This document shows positions 1 through 8,216 of a stretch of 60,933 bases of DNA, piece by piece. The translations under genes were made by a program, and so were the position numbers. The notes beneath the pieces are model-generated. The model worked only from the letters and a program-made list of their open reading frames with translations, ran no database searches and was not told where the DNA came from. The first letter of the stretch is position 1. Each line of letters opens with the position of its first letter. This DNA is from a virus: the IMG/VR virus record IMGVR_UViG_3300032156_000007, positions 1 through 60,933 of that record, one strand, 5' to 3'.

Positions 1-630
1 CCACGACGCCGGGTTGTCCGCCTTGAGCAGGTCCCTGATGGTCCTCCCTCCCAGCGGAGGCCTCGGGTAGTCGAGCTGCCGGGCGAATTCGGCCTTGGCG
101 TACGCGAGCTGGGCCTCGGGGACACCGGGCTTCGCACCCATGTCCGCAAACAGCTGCGCGAGCGCGAGCGCCGTCTTGTTCGGGTTAGCCACCTCGACAC
201 CCATGCAGATGTCGACGATCCACTTCTTGCTGGCAGAATTGCTGGGGTCAAGGGCCGCTCCACCCACCCAGAACTTCCCCTCTCTAATCTGGAAGCCGAA
301 CCGAGAGAAAACCTGGTGACCTCCGATAGCCCCCAAGCACACCTGATCGAACAGGGTGTGATACCCGTGGTAGCCGTTCTCCACAGGGATCGACTTGAAG
401 CTCTCCAGGAGCTTCTGGAGCCGGCCGCTGGTGAAGGTCCACTGTAGGAACCCCCAGGTCACCCCGGTGCCGTCGTACATGACGACGGTGTCGTGGTTGC
501 CCTCACAGCGCGCGACCACGCCGAGGACCTTCGTCCAGGGCCCCCAGGGCTGCGCGGGGTTGAACCCGACGGATCCGATGACCCGGGGGCCACCTCCGTC
601 CTTCCACTTGACCCACTGTGCTTTCGGCAT
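1..630 (-). CDS. lysozyme-like protein, partial (3' end off the left edge)
   Basis: The reading frame is open from ATG at 630 to the left edge, giving 210 codons with no stop. A GGGGAGG ribosome binding site lies 5 bases before the start, and the start follows the upstream gene by 2 bases. Around residues 44-68 a Cys-Glu-Gly-Asn-His segment is followed by MYDGTGVTWGFLQWT. A Glu followed after about 20 residues by a Gly-aromatic-x-Gln turn is the usual arrangement in lysozyme-like peptidoglycan hydrolases, so a muramidase or transglycosylase fold is plausible, perhaps the endolysin or a virion lysin. There is no signal peptide. The fold assignment rests on motif shape only, and the truncated C-terminus prevents domain completion. 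Confidence 0.5.
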   Translation of the reverse strand, partial: MPKAQWVKWKDGGGPRVIGSVGFNPAQPWGPWTKVLGVVARCEGNHDTVVMYDGTGVTWGFLQWTFTSGRLQKLLESFKSIPVENGYHGYHTLFDQVCLGAIGGHQVFSRFGFQIREGKFWVGGAALDPSNSASKKWIVDICMGVEVANPNKTALALAQLFADMGAKPGVPEAQLAYAKAEFARQLDYPRPPLGGRTIRDLLKADNPASW

Positions 631-632
631 GT

Positions 633-1733
633 CTACCTCCCCTTCTTCTTCGACCGAGAAGCCTTCTTGACGTTGTGCGCCTTGGCCTTGTGGGGCCCGA
701 GGCCCTTCGAACTCTTCGCCACGAACCCGCAGACGTCGCAAACAAGGCTCTTCGAGATGTCGTTGGCCTTCTGGATGTCGTCTTCTGCCTGCTCGACAGC
801 CGGATCGGATTCCCCGTTCATCAGGTCGAAAGCGCGCTTCAAATGAGCCCCTTCTTGATCCTGAAGAGCCTGAGCCTTCATCTCAGGTACGGACCGAAGC
901 GTGTGCGCCGCCTTCGGGGCGGCCTCAGCCTCCTTGGCATGGAGACCCAAGGACGCCTCCGACTCCTCTTTGGGGTTATACCCATTCCGGGCCCCTGCCT
1001 TGTATGCCTTGAACCTCTCCTGGAGGTTGGCGTACTTCCCGTTCGAAGAGATCACCTTCACCCACTCCTTGAGCGCGCTGTAGGTCCTCGGCAGTGTGTA
1101 GTCCGCCTTCTCGCCCTCACCAGGCTCGTCCTTCCCGAACAGCGCGTTCCGGATGAGCTGCTTCTTCGACTCCTCGTCGAACACGTTCTCCTTCAACCAC
1201 ATGAGAACGCCGTAGACGGGGTCCACCTCGTTGAAACGAGCCTCGGCGACCTCCAGGCTCCTGTGGTGGAAGTCGATCTGCGTGAGGAGTGCCTCGTGCT
1301 CCTCCGAGAAGGCCTCCACGACCTTGTTGAAGGTCATGATCTCGAAGGCCTCCCTGCCCGGTGAAGGGTGGACGACGTTGGGGTCCACCGGGGGCATCGT
1401 GATCTCTTCAAGCTCGGGGATTGGTACCACATCGAAAGAATGGGTTGCTTGCTGGAGCTTGTACCCCTTCGGAGCCTTCTTTCCGAGCCACAACTGCATC
1501 GGGGGGTTCGGCTTGAGGAGGAACCTCTTGAGGTCGACCGAGTTCTTGATGACCTCGAAGGGAAAGTCCAGCCGCAACCAGTCGTCTCCCCGAGGTATCA
1601 GAAAGCTCAAGGGCCTTCCTTCCCGCTCCAGCATCATGCTGATCTGGCCCTTGAAAACGTTCCGAATGAACACCGGGCGCTCCTTGGAGAAGAACTTGTC
1701 CACCTCCCGCGCCGTCAACCTTTGCGTCTTCAT
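633..1733 (-). CDS. zinc-finger protein sharing an N-terminal domain with the RRXRR protein
   Basis: This 366-residue protein starts at ATG 1733 behind a GGGAGGATC ribosome binding site. Residues about 12-82 (FFSKERPVFIRN to PPMQLW) align with residues about 68-140 of the protein at 56704-57549. Shared positions include LIPR, the I-K-x-SVDL block and a PP-hydrophobic end. The C-terminus carries one C2H2-type finger, Cys-x2-Cys-x12-His-x4-His, followed by a basic KKASRSKKKGR tail that suggests nucleic-acid contact. The middle is charged and helical. It lies between DNA polymerase and the lysozyme-like gene at the 3' end of the replication operon. The function is not recognised. The zinc finger and the paralogous domain are seen in the sequence; any role is inference. 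Confidence 0.85.
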   Translation of the reverse strand: MKTQRLTAREVDKFFSKERPVFIRNVFKGQISMMLEREGRPLSFLIPRGDDWLRLDFPFEVIKNSVDLKRFLLKPNPPMQLWLGKKAPKGYKLQQATHSFDVVPIPELEEITMPPVDPNVVHPSPGREAFEIMTFNKVVEAFSEEHEALLTQIDFHHRSLEVAEARFNEVDPVYGVLMWLKENVFDEESKKQLIRNALFGKDEPGEGEKADYTLPRTYSALKEWVKVISSNGKYANLQERFKAYKAGARNGYNPKEESEASLGLHAKEAEAAPKAAHTLRSVPEMKAQALQDQEGAHLKRAFDLMNGESDPAVEQAEDDIQKANDISKSLVCDVCGFVAKSSKGLGPHKAKAHNVKKASRSKKKGR

Positions 1734-1755
1734 CTCGATCCTCCCTCAGGCGTCC

Positions 1756-3972
1756 TCACGCCTCTTCTTTGTGTTTGTACCTGTCACTCCAGCGCTGAAC
1801 GATCTCCGTATCGACCGTCAGTGGCACCCTGAACTGCGTGACCTCCCGCAGCCGGGTCGTCATGCAGTCGTCCATGAGGCGGCTCACCTGCTCGACGCAC
1901 TCGACGTGCGAGTGGACCACCAGTTCGTCGTGGATATGAAGGATCGGAGCAGCCTTCAAGCCGTGCTTGATGATCTCCCGGCTGATCCAGATCAATGACA
2001 ACGACGCCATGTCGACCGCGGAGCCTTGGATGGGGCTGTTCACGGACTGGCGGAGTGCCCTGTTGACGATGCTCTGCGCCCGAAGCACCTCGTGGTTGAT
2101 GACACAGGACCGAACGTATTGGCAGCTCCTACAGGAGCTAAACGTGTTCCCCTTCTTCGACTTGAGATGATCCTGCAACACGTCTACGGGCATCGGGTAG
2201 AGTTCTTCCAGAGGGATGCCCAGCCACTTCGGATACGGACCATCCTTCTTGTAGCACGGAGGACGTTTCTCCCACGAGGGGCCCGGTACACCGTTCGGAA
2301 TCAGGGTGGCCGCCTCTGGGAGATGCCGCCTGCGACCAAAGATGTTCCGAACGTAGCCGTACCTCTTGACAAACTCATGGGTATCGTCGATCCACTGCTT
2401 CAGCACCGGGGCCGCGCCGAAGTAGTCCTCCCAGATCAGCTTGTGGGCCTCCTCCTGTGAGATCCCGAGGCTCTCGGCAAGAGCTTTCTCGCTCTGCCCG
2501 TACGCGATGCCGAAGTTGATAGTCTTGGCATGAGAGCGCTCCTTGGAGTACAGGTCCTTCACCTGGTTGACCTCGCAGGGGAGGTTCCAGATCTTCTTCG
2601 CCATCGCGGCGTGCATGTCGTAGCCGTTGTTGAAGCCATCCACCCAGACCGGCTCTCCCGAGATGTGCGCGATGACCTTCAGTTCGATCTGAGAGAAGTC
2701 CTTGAAGACCATCCGGTGCGCGTCGTCCGTGCACCACATCGACTTCACGACGAGGCCGCCGTTCTCGGGGCGCGGCAACGTCGTCAAGTTGGGGTCCCTC
2801 AGCTTCAGGCGACCAGTCTTCGAGTCCATCCAGTATTCCGGGTGGACCCAGCCAATGTAGCCCTGATTCGTGATCTCGACGACCTTGTTCAGCGCCGGCT
2901 CGGCGTAGAGGTTGTGGATCTGCTGCGCGCGGCGGAACTCCAGGAGCGGTTCCCGGATCGGATGCTCCAAGCCCCTCACGAAGTCCATGTCCGTGCTCCA
3001 CGAACCGTCCGCGGTGTGCTTCCCTGGCAGCCCCATCACCTCGAAGAGCTGCTTGCCGAGCTGCTCCGGGGAACTCACCTTGAACTTCGCCCCGCAGATC
3101 TCCTGGATACGCCTAGTGTTGACCTCAATGATCTGCTCCTGCTCAGCCTTCACCTGCTGTGCCCGATGAAGGTCCAGAGGCACTCCGTGAAGCTCCATGA
3201 GCATCAACGTGTGTTGCAGGGGGATGATCAGGTTGTCGTTCAACGCAATGAGTTCCTCAGCCTCCAGCAGCGGCATGAACACGTACTTCAGCGACAGAGT
3301 CAGATCGGCGTCGGCGCAGCCGTAGGGGTAGAGGACGTTCAACGGGACTTTGGAGTAGCGCAACATCTGAGGATCGTAGAACCTCAGCGCTTGGGCGAGA
3401 TCGCCCTTGAACTGGCTCGCCGCGGTGTCTAGGTACGCATCCGAGATGCCCAGCTTGGTCACCTTACCCTCGGCGCTGAAGTCGGATTTCAAGGCGTGCG
3501 AGGAGGTCACGCAGTCTTCATCCAAAAGCGTGTGTGCGAGCATCGTGTCGAACGCCAGGCTCCGGGTGTAGATCTTCATGAGGTTCGCGAGCTGCCGAAC
3601 GTCGAACTTGCCATTCTGCGCCACCTTGGGGGTAGGGCTTTCGAGAATCTCCTTGAGAAGGTCCTCTACATGAACCTGCCGAGAGCCCCAGAAAGGCGAA
3701 TCGTCCGAACGGCTCAACGGAATGTAGGCCGCGTTGCCCGGGGTCCAGGGACGAACGATTTCCGTCCGCCCCCAAGAGAAAGAGATGCCGCACACCTTGT
3801 GTGGGTAGTTCCTCGGTATCTTGTCCTTCATCGACTTGGAGGTGGGGTAGTTGGTCTCGATGTCGAAGGAGAACTCCTTCGAGTCGAACAGCACCGAAGC
3901 CAGCCACGAGAACTTCTTGGGGCTGTCGATCAAGTGATAGGTCTTCGGGACCTCGATGTTCGAAAAGAACAT
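1756..3972 (-). CDS. polA: family A DNA polymerase with 3'-5' exonuclease domain
   Basis: This 738-residue replicative polymerase has an exonuclease domain at the N-terminus (FSFDIETN near residue 36) and a polymerase domain. Motif A is DFSQIELKVIAHIS (about 420-433), motif B is RSHAKTINFGIAYGQS (about 477-493) and motif C is IHDELVVHS (about 677-686). The carboxylates and the O-helix Lys are intact. There is no 5' nuclease domain; that activity is encoded separately at 15090-16637. Between motif B and the NSPIQGSAVDM helix there is an insert with four cysteines, including Cys-x2-Cys-x5-Cys near residues 606-617, which is not usual for the family and may bind metal. The start is one base past the upstream stop (TAG-C-ATG), so translation is probably coupled. 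Confidence 0.97.
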   Translation of the reverse strand: MFFSNIEVPKTYHLIDSPKKFSWLASVLFDSKEFSFDIETNYPTSKSMKDKIPRNYPHKVCGISFSWGRTEIVRPWTPGNAAYIPLSRSDDSPFWGSRQVHVEDLLKEILESPTPKVAQNGKFDVRQLANLMKIYTRSLAFDTMLAHTLLDEDCVTSSHALKSDFSAEGKVTKLGISDAYLDTAASQFKGDLAQALRFYDPQMLRYSKVPLNVLYPYGCADADLTLSLKYVFMPLLEAEELIALNDNLIIPLQHTLMLMELHGVPLDLHRAQQVKAEQEQIIEVNTRRIQEICGAKFKVSSPEQLGKQLFEVMGLPGKHTADGSWSTDMDFVRGLEHPIREPLLEFRRAQQIHNLYAEPALNKVVEITNQGYIGWVHPEYWMDSKTGRLKLRDPNLTTLPRPENGGLVVKSMWCTDDAHRMVFKDFSQIELKVIAHISGEPVWVDGFNNGYDMHAAMAKKIWNLPCEVNQVKDLYSKERSHAKTINFGIAYGQSEKALAESLGISQEEAHKLIWEDYFGAAPVLKQWIDDTHEFVKRYGYVRNIFGRRRHLPEAATLIPNGVPGPSWEKRPPCYKKDGPYPKWLGIPLEELYPMPVDVLQDHLKSKKGNTFSSCRSCQYVRSCVINHEVLRAQSIVNRALRQSVNSPIQGSAVDMASLSLIWISREIIKHGLKAAPILHIHDELVVHSHVECVEQVSRLMDDCMTTRLREVTQFRVPLTVDTEIVQRWSDRYKHKEEA

Positions 3973-3973
3973 G

Positions 3974-4546
3974 CTACCACCTGCGGCTTTCCACGGGAGA
4001 GTGGCTTCCCCAGTGTTCCTGGAAATAGATCCACGCGCGCATCAAGACGGTAACGAGACTTCGGAGATCCCGCTGCTGGATGAAGAAGTCCCGCACCCGG
4101 GCACCGTTGTTCGTGAACTCCCTCCAACAGCAGACATGGAATACTTGCGTCCCGTTGTCGTCCGAAAGAAGCAGCTCTCCGATGACGGAGCCGCTCTTGA
4201 ATTCCTTGACGGTTTCGTACTTCGCTTTGAAATCCTCCGAAGTCCCTTCGAGGAACCGGATGACACGCTGTGGCTGCTCCAACGGCATGGGTGGCCCACA
4301 GTCCGCGTCCCGGATCTCCTTGTGCCTGTCCGAGATGTAGGTCATGGCCTCCATGATCGCGACAACCAGGTGCGGGATGCTGGGAATCCGTACCAGCGGG
4401 GAGAGGTACCGAGTGGTGCCCTCGACGCATTCCGACGCGCACACCACGTCGAAGAACGTCTTCTGGGAGGGCTCCACCGTCTTTTGGTAGATCTCAACCA
4501 GTGCGCTCGTGTCCCCGAATTCAGAGACTCTGAAAGACTTTGTCAC
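3974..4546 (-). CDS. hypothetical protein of the replication operon
   Basis: This 190-residue protein starts at GTG 4546, which overlaps the upstream stop as GTGA, behind a GGAAGG ribosome binding site. It ends one base before the polymerase start. The sequence is soluble and mixed alpha/beta, with scattered cysteines but no metal-ligand pattern that I can name. No signal peptide, membrane segment or known motif is visible. The tight coupling to the polymerase gene suggests a role in replication or nucleotide metabolism, but no function can be assigned. Confidence 0.85.
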   Translation of the reverse strand: MTKSFRVSEFGDTSALVEIYQKTVEPSQKTFFDVVCASECVEGTTRYLSPLVRIPSIPHLVVAIMEAMTYISDRHKEIRDADCGPPMPLEQPQRVIRFLEGTSEDFKAKYETVKEFKSGSVIGELLLSDDNGTQVFHVCCWREFTNNGARVRDFFIQQRDLRSLVTVLMRAWIYFQEHWGSHSPVESRRW

Positions 4547-5283
4547 GGGGCCTTCCCTATACGCTCCTTCAGCTGAAGGACGTCCTCCCTCTTCAAGAAG
4601 GTAGCTCCGGACTTCTGAACCGTAACGAGGTTTCCCCGGCGCACATGGCCCATGACGTTCATGTACGAACAGCCGAAGATCTCTGCCGCAGTCTTCATCG
4701 TCACCAGGCCCTCAGCCTCCAGGACGTCCTTGTCGATGAGCACTTCCGGCCGCACCGGCTTTCTCTCGACCGGCGGAGGTTCAGGCAGGTCCAGGTCAGT
4801 CTGGACGCGGTCCTTGATGGGTTGCTCGGCGATCTCTTCAGGCTTCGCTTCTTCCAACATCATCTTGCGCGACGTCACGAGATCGTACAGCTCCGCGTAG
4901 GTCAGCTCGCTGATGTTGTGCTTGATCCACTTCACGAGAGTGGTCTTCTTCGTCACCCCGATGCCCAAACGAGTGGCATAGGTCGCCAGGCAGAAATGAT
5001 GCACATGGCAGGTGACTGTGCAGGGCCTCCCATCGACGCCACCGCAGGACTTGCAGGTGCCCCCTCCAGGAACCTTCGCCCGAACGCTGCAAATGTGGCT
5101 GTCCAGCTTGGGATCGGAAAAGCACTCTCGTCCGAGGACCTCGTCACCGAGACGCGCAGAGTAGTGGCGGTTGATCTCCAGAAGGAGATCCGAGTCCAGA
5201 ACAATTTTCTGCCCAAGAACCACGGACTCCGCAGGCTGCTCTTTCTTCGCCTTCGCCTTCGGTTTTGCTTTCGCCTTCACCAT
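4543..5283 (-). CDS. cysteine-rich protein with C-terminal excisionase-like HTH
   Basis: The likely start is ATG 5283, because AAGGTGG lies 5 bases upstream; a GTG at 5292 in frame is less well placed. The product has 246 residues. It opens with a Lys/Ala tail (VKAKAKPKAKAKKEQ), followed by a cysteine/histidine cluster (CKSCGG, then PCTVTCHVHHFC) that looks like a zinc site. After a proline-rich linker, the C-terminal 50 residues (GLVTMKTAAEIFGCSYMNVM, then a KSGATFLKREDVLQL strand-helix) match a MerR/excisionase-type helix-turn-helix. It is probably a DNA-binding accessory protein of the replication operon. The partner and target are unknown. Confidence 0.85.
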   Translation of the reverse strand: MVKAKAKPKAKAKKEQPAESVVLGQKIVLDSDLLLEINRHYSARLGDEVLGRECFSDPKLDSHICSVRAKVPGGGTCKSCGGVDGRPCTVTCHVHHFCLATYATRLGIGVTKKTTLVKWIKHNISELTYAELYDLVTSRKMMLEEAKPEEIAEQPIKDRVQTDLDLPEPPPVERKPVRPEVLIDKDVLEAEGLVTMKTAAEIFGCSYMNVMGHVRRGNLVTVQKSGATFLKREDVLQLKERIGKAP

Positions 5284-5298
5284 GAGCGCCACCTTTCG

Positions 5299-6453
5299 TT
5301 ACGCAGGAGCCTTCAAGAGGAACGTCACGTCCCTCCCGAACTCGTCTTGCAGGACGAGCAGCGAGTTGTTGATCCGGTCGATGAGAACCAGGTTACCTTC
5401 GTAGCTCTTGAGAGCCAGTAGTGCCTGGCTCTTGTTTACCCTGAAGGGCTCCAGGTCTGTCGGGCCCCTCGAAAGGGTCTCCACCAGTTCCGAGACCTCG
5501 CACCCGTCGTGAGTCCTCGCACTGATCTTGAACACTGGGTTGCCGGAAGTCGCTGAGAGACCGTCGATCTGCATCAGGAGCATCGACTCCTCGGTCCCGA
5601 CCACAGCGGCTACCAAATCGAGTACCTCAGAGAGCCGTTTCTGGCTGAACGTGTAGATCCGCCCTTCGCGAGCGACCTGCTCCAGGCTGTTCGGCAGCAA
5701 ACGGAAATCGTACACATAGGATGACGGGATCGCGTCGTGCAGGGTCGGCATGTAGAACTGCACCCCGCTGCTCAACACCGCACCGACCTTGGTCGGGGCC
5801 ACCATGAACGTCGTAATCGATCCAAACGAAGACGACGACTTCGACCACTTCGAAATCGCAGAAATCGCGGAGCAGAACTCGTCCGAAACGACGATGCGAA
5901 CATCCCCAAAAGCCTGCTTGTTGCAGGAGCACATCCGGTAGGAGTAGTTCCCGATCTTGACCACCCGGCACATCCCCGGAGCGGTGTTGTCGATCAGGAT
6001 CCCCGGGGCCTGCTTGTTCGCACCGACAGCGCCCTCGCAGATCGACAGCGCCCTCGTCAGCTCTTCGACTTGGGGACCGGACACCGTGAGCATCTCAGGG
6101 AACTTGTAGTGCTTGGTGTACTGCACCGTCGGGAACTTCACTGAGATGTTGTCCTCGGAGATGATGAGCTGCTCCTTGGAGGGCTTGAACAGGATCTGGC
6201 TCCCCGCATACAGCTTCTTCCACAGAGACAAGAACTTCCCCGACTCAACCCCGAAACTGAAGGACTTCCCGCCGGTCGCGTTGAGGGACACGATGACGGA
6301 AGCGGTGACGGTCTGCGAGAACATGCTGAAAACCGAACCGTCGTAGGACAGGTAGACGTAGTCGTTCTTCGGGTTACACTTCTCCAGGGCTCGACAAAAG
6401 TCGGTCATCAAGTGGTAGTCGACAACAAAGCCGTTGTTCTGAACCGTGATCAC
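5299..6453 (-). CDS. putative DNA polymerase sliding clamp
   Basis: This 384-residue protein starts at GTG 6453, overlapping the sigma-like gene's stop as GTGA. Its length is close to bacterial beta clamps (about 370). The sequence is an alternation of short beta strands and amphipathic helices in three similar-sized thirds. It ends VLQDEFGRDVTFLLKAPA, which resembles the last strand and tail of DnaN. The position between the sigma-like factor and the polymerase fits a processivity clamp. No signature motif is strong enough to prove this from sequence alone; a diverged clamp-like transcription co-activator (as gp45 acts in T4) would fit equally. No clamp loader is seen in the window. Confidence 0.5.
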   Translation of the reverse strand: MITVQNNGFVVDYHLMTDFCRALEKCNPKNDYVYLSYDGSVFSMFSQTVTASVIVSLNATGGKSFSFGVESGKFLSLWKKLYAGSQILFKPSKEQLIISEDNISVKFPTVQYTKHYKFPEMLTVSGPQVEELTRALSICEGAVGANKQAPGILIDNTAPGMCRVVKIGNYSYRMCSCNKQAFGDVRIVVSDEFCSAISAISKWSKSSSSFGSITTFMVAPTKVGAVLSSGVQFYMPTLHDAIPSSYVYDFRLLPNSLEQVAREGRIYTFSQKRLSEVLDLVAAVVGTEESMLLMQIDGLSATSGNPVFKISARTHDGCEVSELVETLSRGPTDLEPFRVNKSQALLALKSYEGNLVLIDRINNSLLVLQDEFGRDVTFLLKAPA

Positions 6454-7208
6454 AGCTCGCTCGCTTTCAGGTAGATGGGCTGCAACGACTCGTCCTGGAT
6501 AAAAGAACGCTCCATACAGTGATAGGCTTGGAGGATCTCCACCTTGGCGGCACGAACACTATTCACGGTCATTCGGAGGCTCATCGCCAGGTAGGAGTCC
6601 TCCGCGAAGACCCCTTCCAAGAAAAGATCAAAGACCCGACGCGCCGGCTCAGAGAGCTGCGGAACAATCTCATGGTACATCTGAGCCGCCGAGAAGAGGC
6701 TCTCAGGATCGACAGAGAATCGTGCTTGCATGTCAACAAACTCATCAGTGGTCTCCAAAGAGACCACCTCGGTCGAAACATCCCGCTTGTGCATGAGAGA
6801 CCCACGTAAAATGTCAACGCACTGCTGCTGGATCTTCTTGTAGAGGAAGCTGAAGAACTTGGCCCTCCGCACTTCAGTGGCCTCCGACCGCTCCACCTTC
6901 AGAGACTTCCGAATCTTGTTCAACTTCGGGGTCTCCAGGAGAAGAAGGCCCTCTTCCACCCCACGACATTGATACAAGGACTTGCGGTACTTGTAGACGG
7001 GAGCCCGGTAGAAATCACACGCGGCGGAGAACACGCAGAGCACCTCTCCAAGAATGTCCTCCTCTGAGGCTTTCGTTGCCTCAGCGACCTGGATCACCGC
7101 TTTGAAAACGAAAGGAGCCATCTTGCAGAAGGCCTGCGCCTGCTCGGAGTTGTCCCGCTTCAGAGCTTCGGTGATGACCCGAAGTCGTTTTCCCAGAGTG
7201 CTCTTCAA
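6450..7208 (-). CDS. sigma-70-family-like transcription factor
   Basis: The frame is open further upstream, but that part is shadow of the primase gene. The likely start is TTG 7208, which overlaps the primase stop (TTGA) with GGAG about 9 bases upstream. The product has 252 residues. Residues about 48-70 (EEDILGEVLCVFSAACDFY) and 117-136 (KFFSFLYKKIQQQCVDILRG) resemble sigma region 2. Residues about 184-230 (QLSEPARRVFDLFLEGVF, then a YLAMSLRMTVNSVRAAKVEI helix-turn-helix) resemble region 4. It would bind host RNA polymerase and direct it to phage promoters. A matched pair of non-housekeeping promoter motifs lies upstream of the late genes at 49934 and 56652. Confidence 0.7.
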   Translation of the reverse strand: MKSTLGKRLRVITEALKRDNSEQAQAFCKMAPFVFKAVIQVAEATKASEEDILGEVLCVFSAACDFYRAPVYKYRKSLYQCRGVEEGLLLLETPKLNKIRKSLKVERSEATEVRRAKFFSFLYKKIQQQCVDILRGSLMHKRDVSTEVVSLETTDEFVDMQARFSVDPESLFSAAQMYHEIVPQLSEPARRVFDLFLEGVFAEDSYLAMSLRMTVNSVRAAKVEILQAYHCMERSFIQDESLQPIYLKASEL

Positions 7209-8140
7209 GACAACGTCTCCGTCAGCTCTTGGAACCGGTCGTACGCCAAGGACCCGGGGTCCTCCGCCTTCTCCAGATGGATCAGTTGAGCATCGAGCCC
7301 AAAAGCCGCCAGCTCGTTCGCCACCTTCAAGCCCAGATCGATCTCCTTGCCGTCCTTCACGAACCGCGCGTCCCCGTCCAGGCACACAACAGGCTGCAAG
7401 GAGTGGCAGATGCAGAGATCCCGTATTCTGTTGAGCTGGGACGCAGAGGCCTTGCTCGTGAAGAGCCCCACGGCCTGGGCCCCGAAGCTCGACAGCTTCC
7501 AGACGTCGCTCGCGCCCTCCACAATCCAGAGGTGCTTGCTGGTCGGCCCTACCAGCCACCCACCGTAGAGAATGGTCTGCGCTGCGGAGCCGCTCGGCAT
7601 CTTCCACCGCTGCGGAGCCGAAGGAGCGAGGTACCGAACCTGGAAGGTGACGTAGGCCTCGTTGAGGTCGTAGACAGGTGCAACGATGGAGTCCGAGATG
7701 GTGATGCCGGCGCTCATCCCACCGACCCCGTACCAGAGGTGGTACCTGGACACAATATCAGGTCCAAGGCCACGGTCGACGAGGTACTTGATGGACCTGA
7801 TCGGCTCGATCATCGGCGGCTGCGGGAAGTCGGAAACCCAGTACTTCTTCGTCTCGCCCTTCTTCTCGGCGAACAGCTCTTCGAGGTCTGGAGTCACGTT
7901 CGTGAGGCGGAGGTCCTTGTAGACCTGCGCCCACGACTCGATGTGCTCCATCAGCTTGTAGAAGTAGGCGAACGAACCGCGGATACCGCACTTGGGGGAC
8001 CCGCACACGAAAACGCCGTCCTCTCGGATCGAGAAGGAGGGGGAATTGTCGTTATGAAACGGACACCTAGTATGGATCTGTCCCGACGAGTTGAACGCCA
8101 TTCCAGGCAGTCGAGAAAGGATGTACTCTCTTGAGTCCAA
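7205..8140 (-). CDS. DnaG-type DNA primase
   Basis: This 311-residue protein starts at TTG 8140, preceded by AGGTG at 5 bases. The N-terminal CHC2 zinc site is Cys26-Pro-Phe-His29 with Cys46 and Cys51, followed by the usual GSF turn. The Toprim domain has IVEGASDVWKL near residue 208 and VVCLDGDA near 258, so the catalytic Glu and the D-x-D pair are present. It makes RNA primers and should work with the helicase at 8206-9564. It is shorter than cellular DnaG (about 600) and lacks a separate C-terminal helicase-binding domain, as is common in phages. A promoter with TTGACA and TATAGA boxes lies just upstream and makes it the first gene of the 8.1 kb-to-left transcript. Confidence 0.92.
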   Translation of the reverse strand: MDSREYILSRLPGMAFNSSGQIHTRCPFHNDNSPSFSIREDGVFVCGSPKCGIRGSFAYFYKLMEHIESWAQVYKDLRLTNVTPDLEELFAEKKGETKKYWVSDFPQPPMIEPIRSIKYLVDRGLGPDIVSRYHLWYGVGGMSAGITISDSIVAPVYDLNEAYVTFQVRYLAPSAPQRWKMPSGSAAQTILYGGWLVGPTSKHLWIVEGASDVWKLSSFGAQAVGLFTSKASASQLNRIRDLCICHSLQPVVCLDGDARFVKDGKEIDLGLKVANELAAFGLDAQLIHLEKAEDPGSLAYDRFQELTETLS

Positions 8141-8186
8141 TCACTCACCTAAAAGGTCACGTAGAAGTCACATATCGAAGGCTGAA

Positions 8187-8216
8187 TCTATATCACAGCC
8201 ACTCCTCATTTGTCAA
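8187..8216 (-). promoter_or_regulatory. sigma-70-type promoter for the primase-sigma-clamp-polymerase operon
   Basis: Reading the minus strand, TTGACA occupies 8216-8211 and TATAGA occupies 8192-8187, with an 18-base spacer. Transcription would begin near 8180, about 40 bases before the primase start. The -35 box overlaps the last codons of the helicase gene, so this is an internal operon promoter. Confidence 0.6.

Noticed and set aside
7209-7607. N-terminal extension of the sigma-like frame
   Set aside because: It is out-of-frame translation of the primase gene (Arg/Gly-rich) with no recognisable domain; TTG 7208 overlapping the primase stop is the better start.
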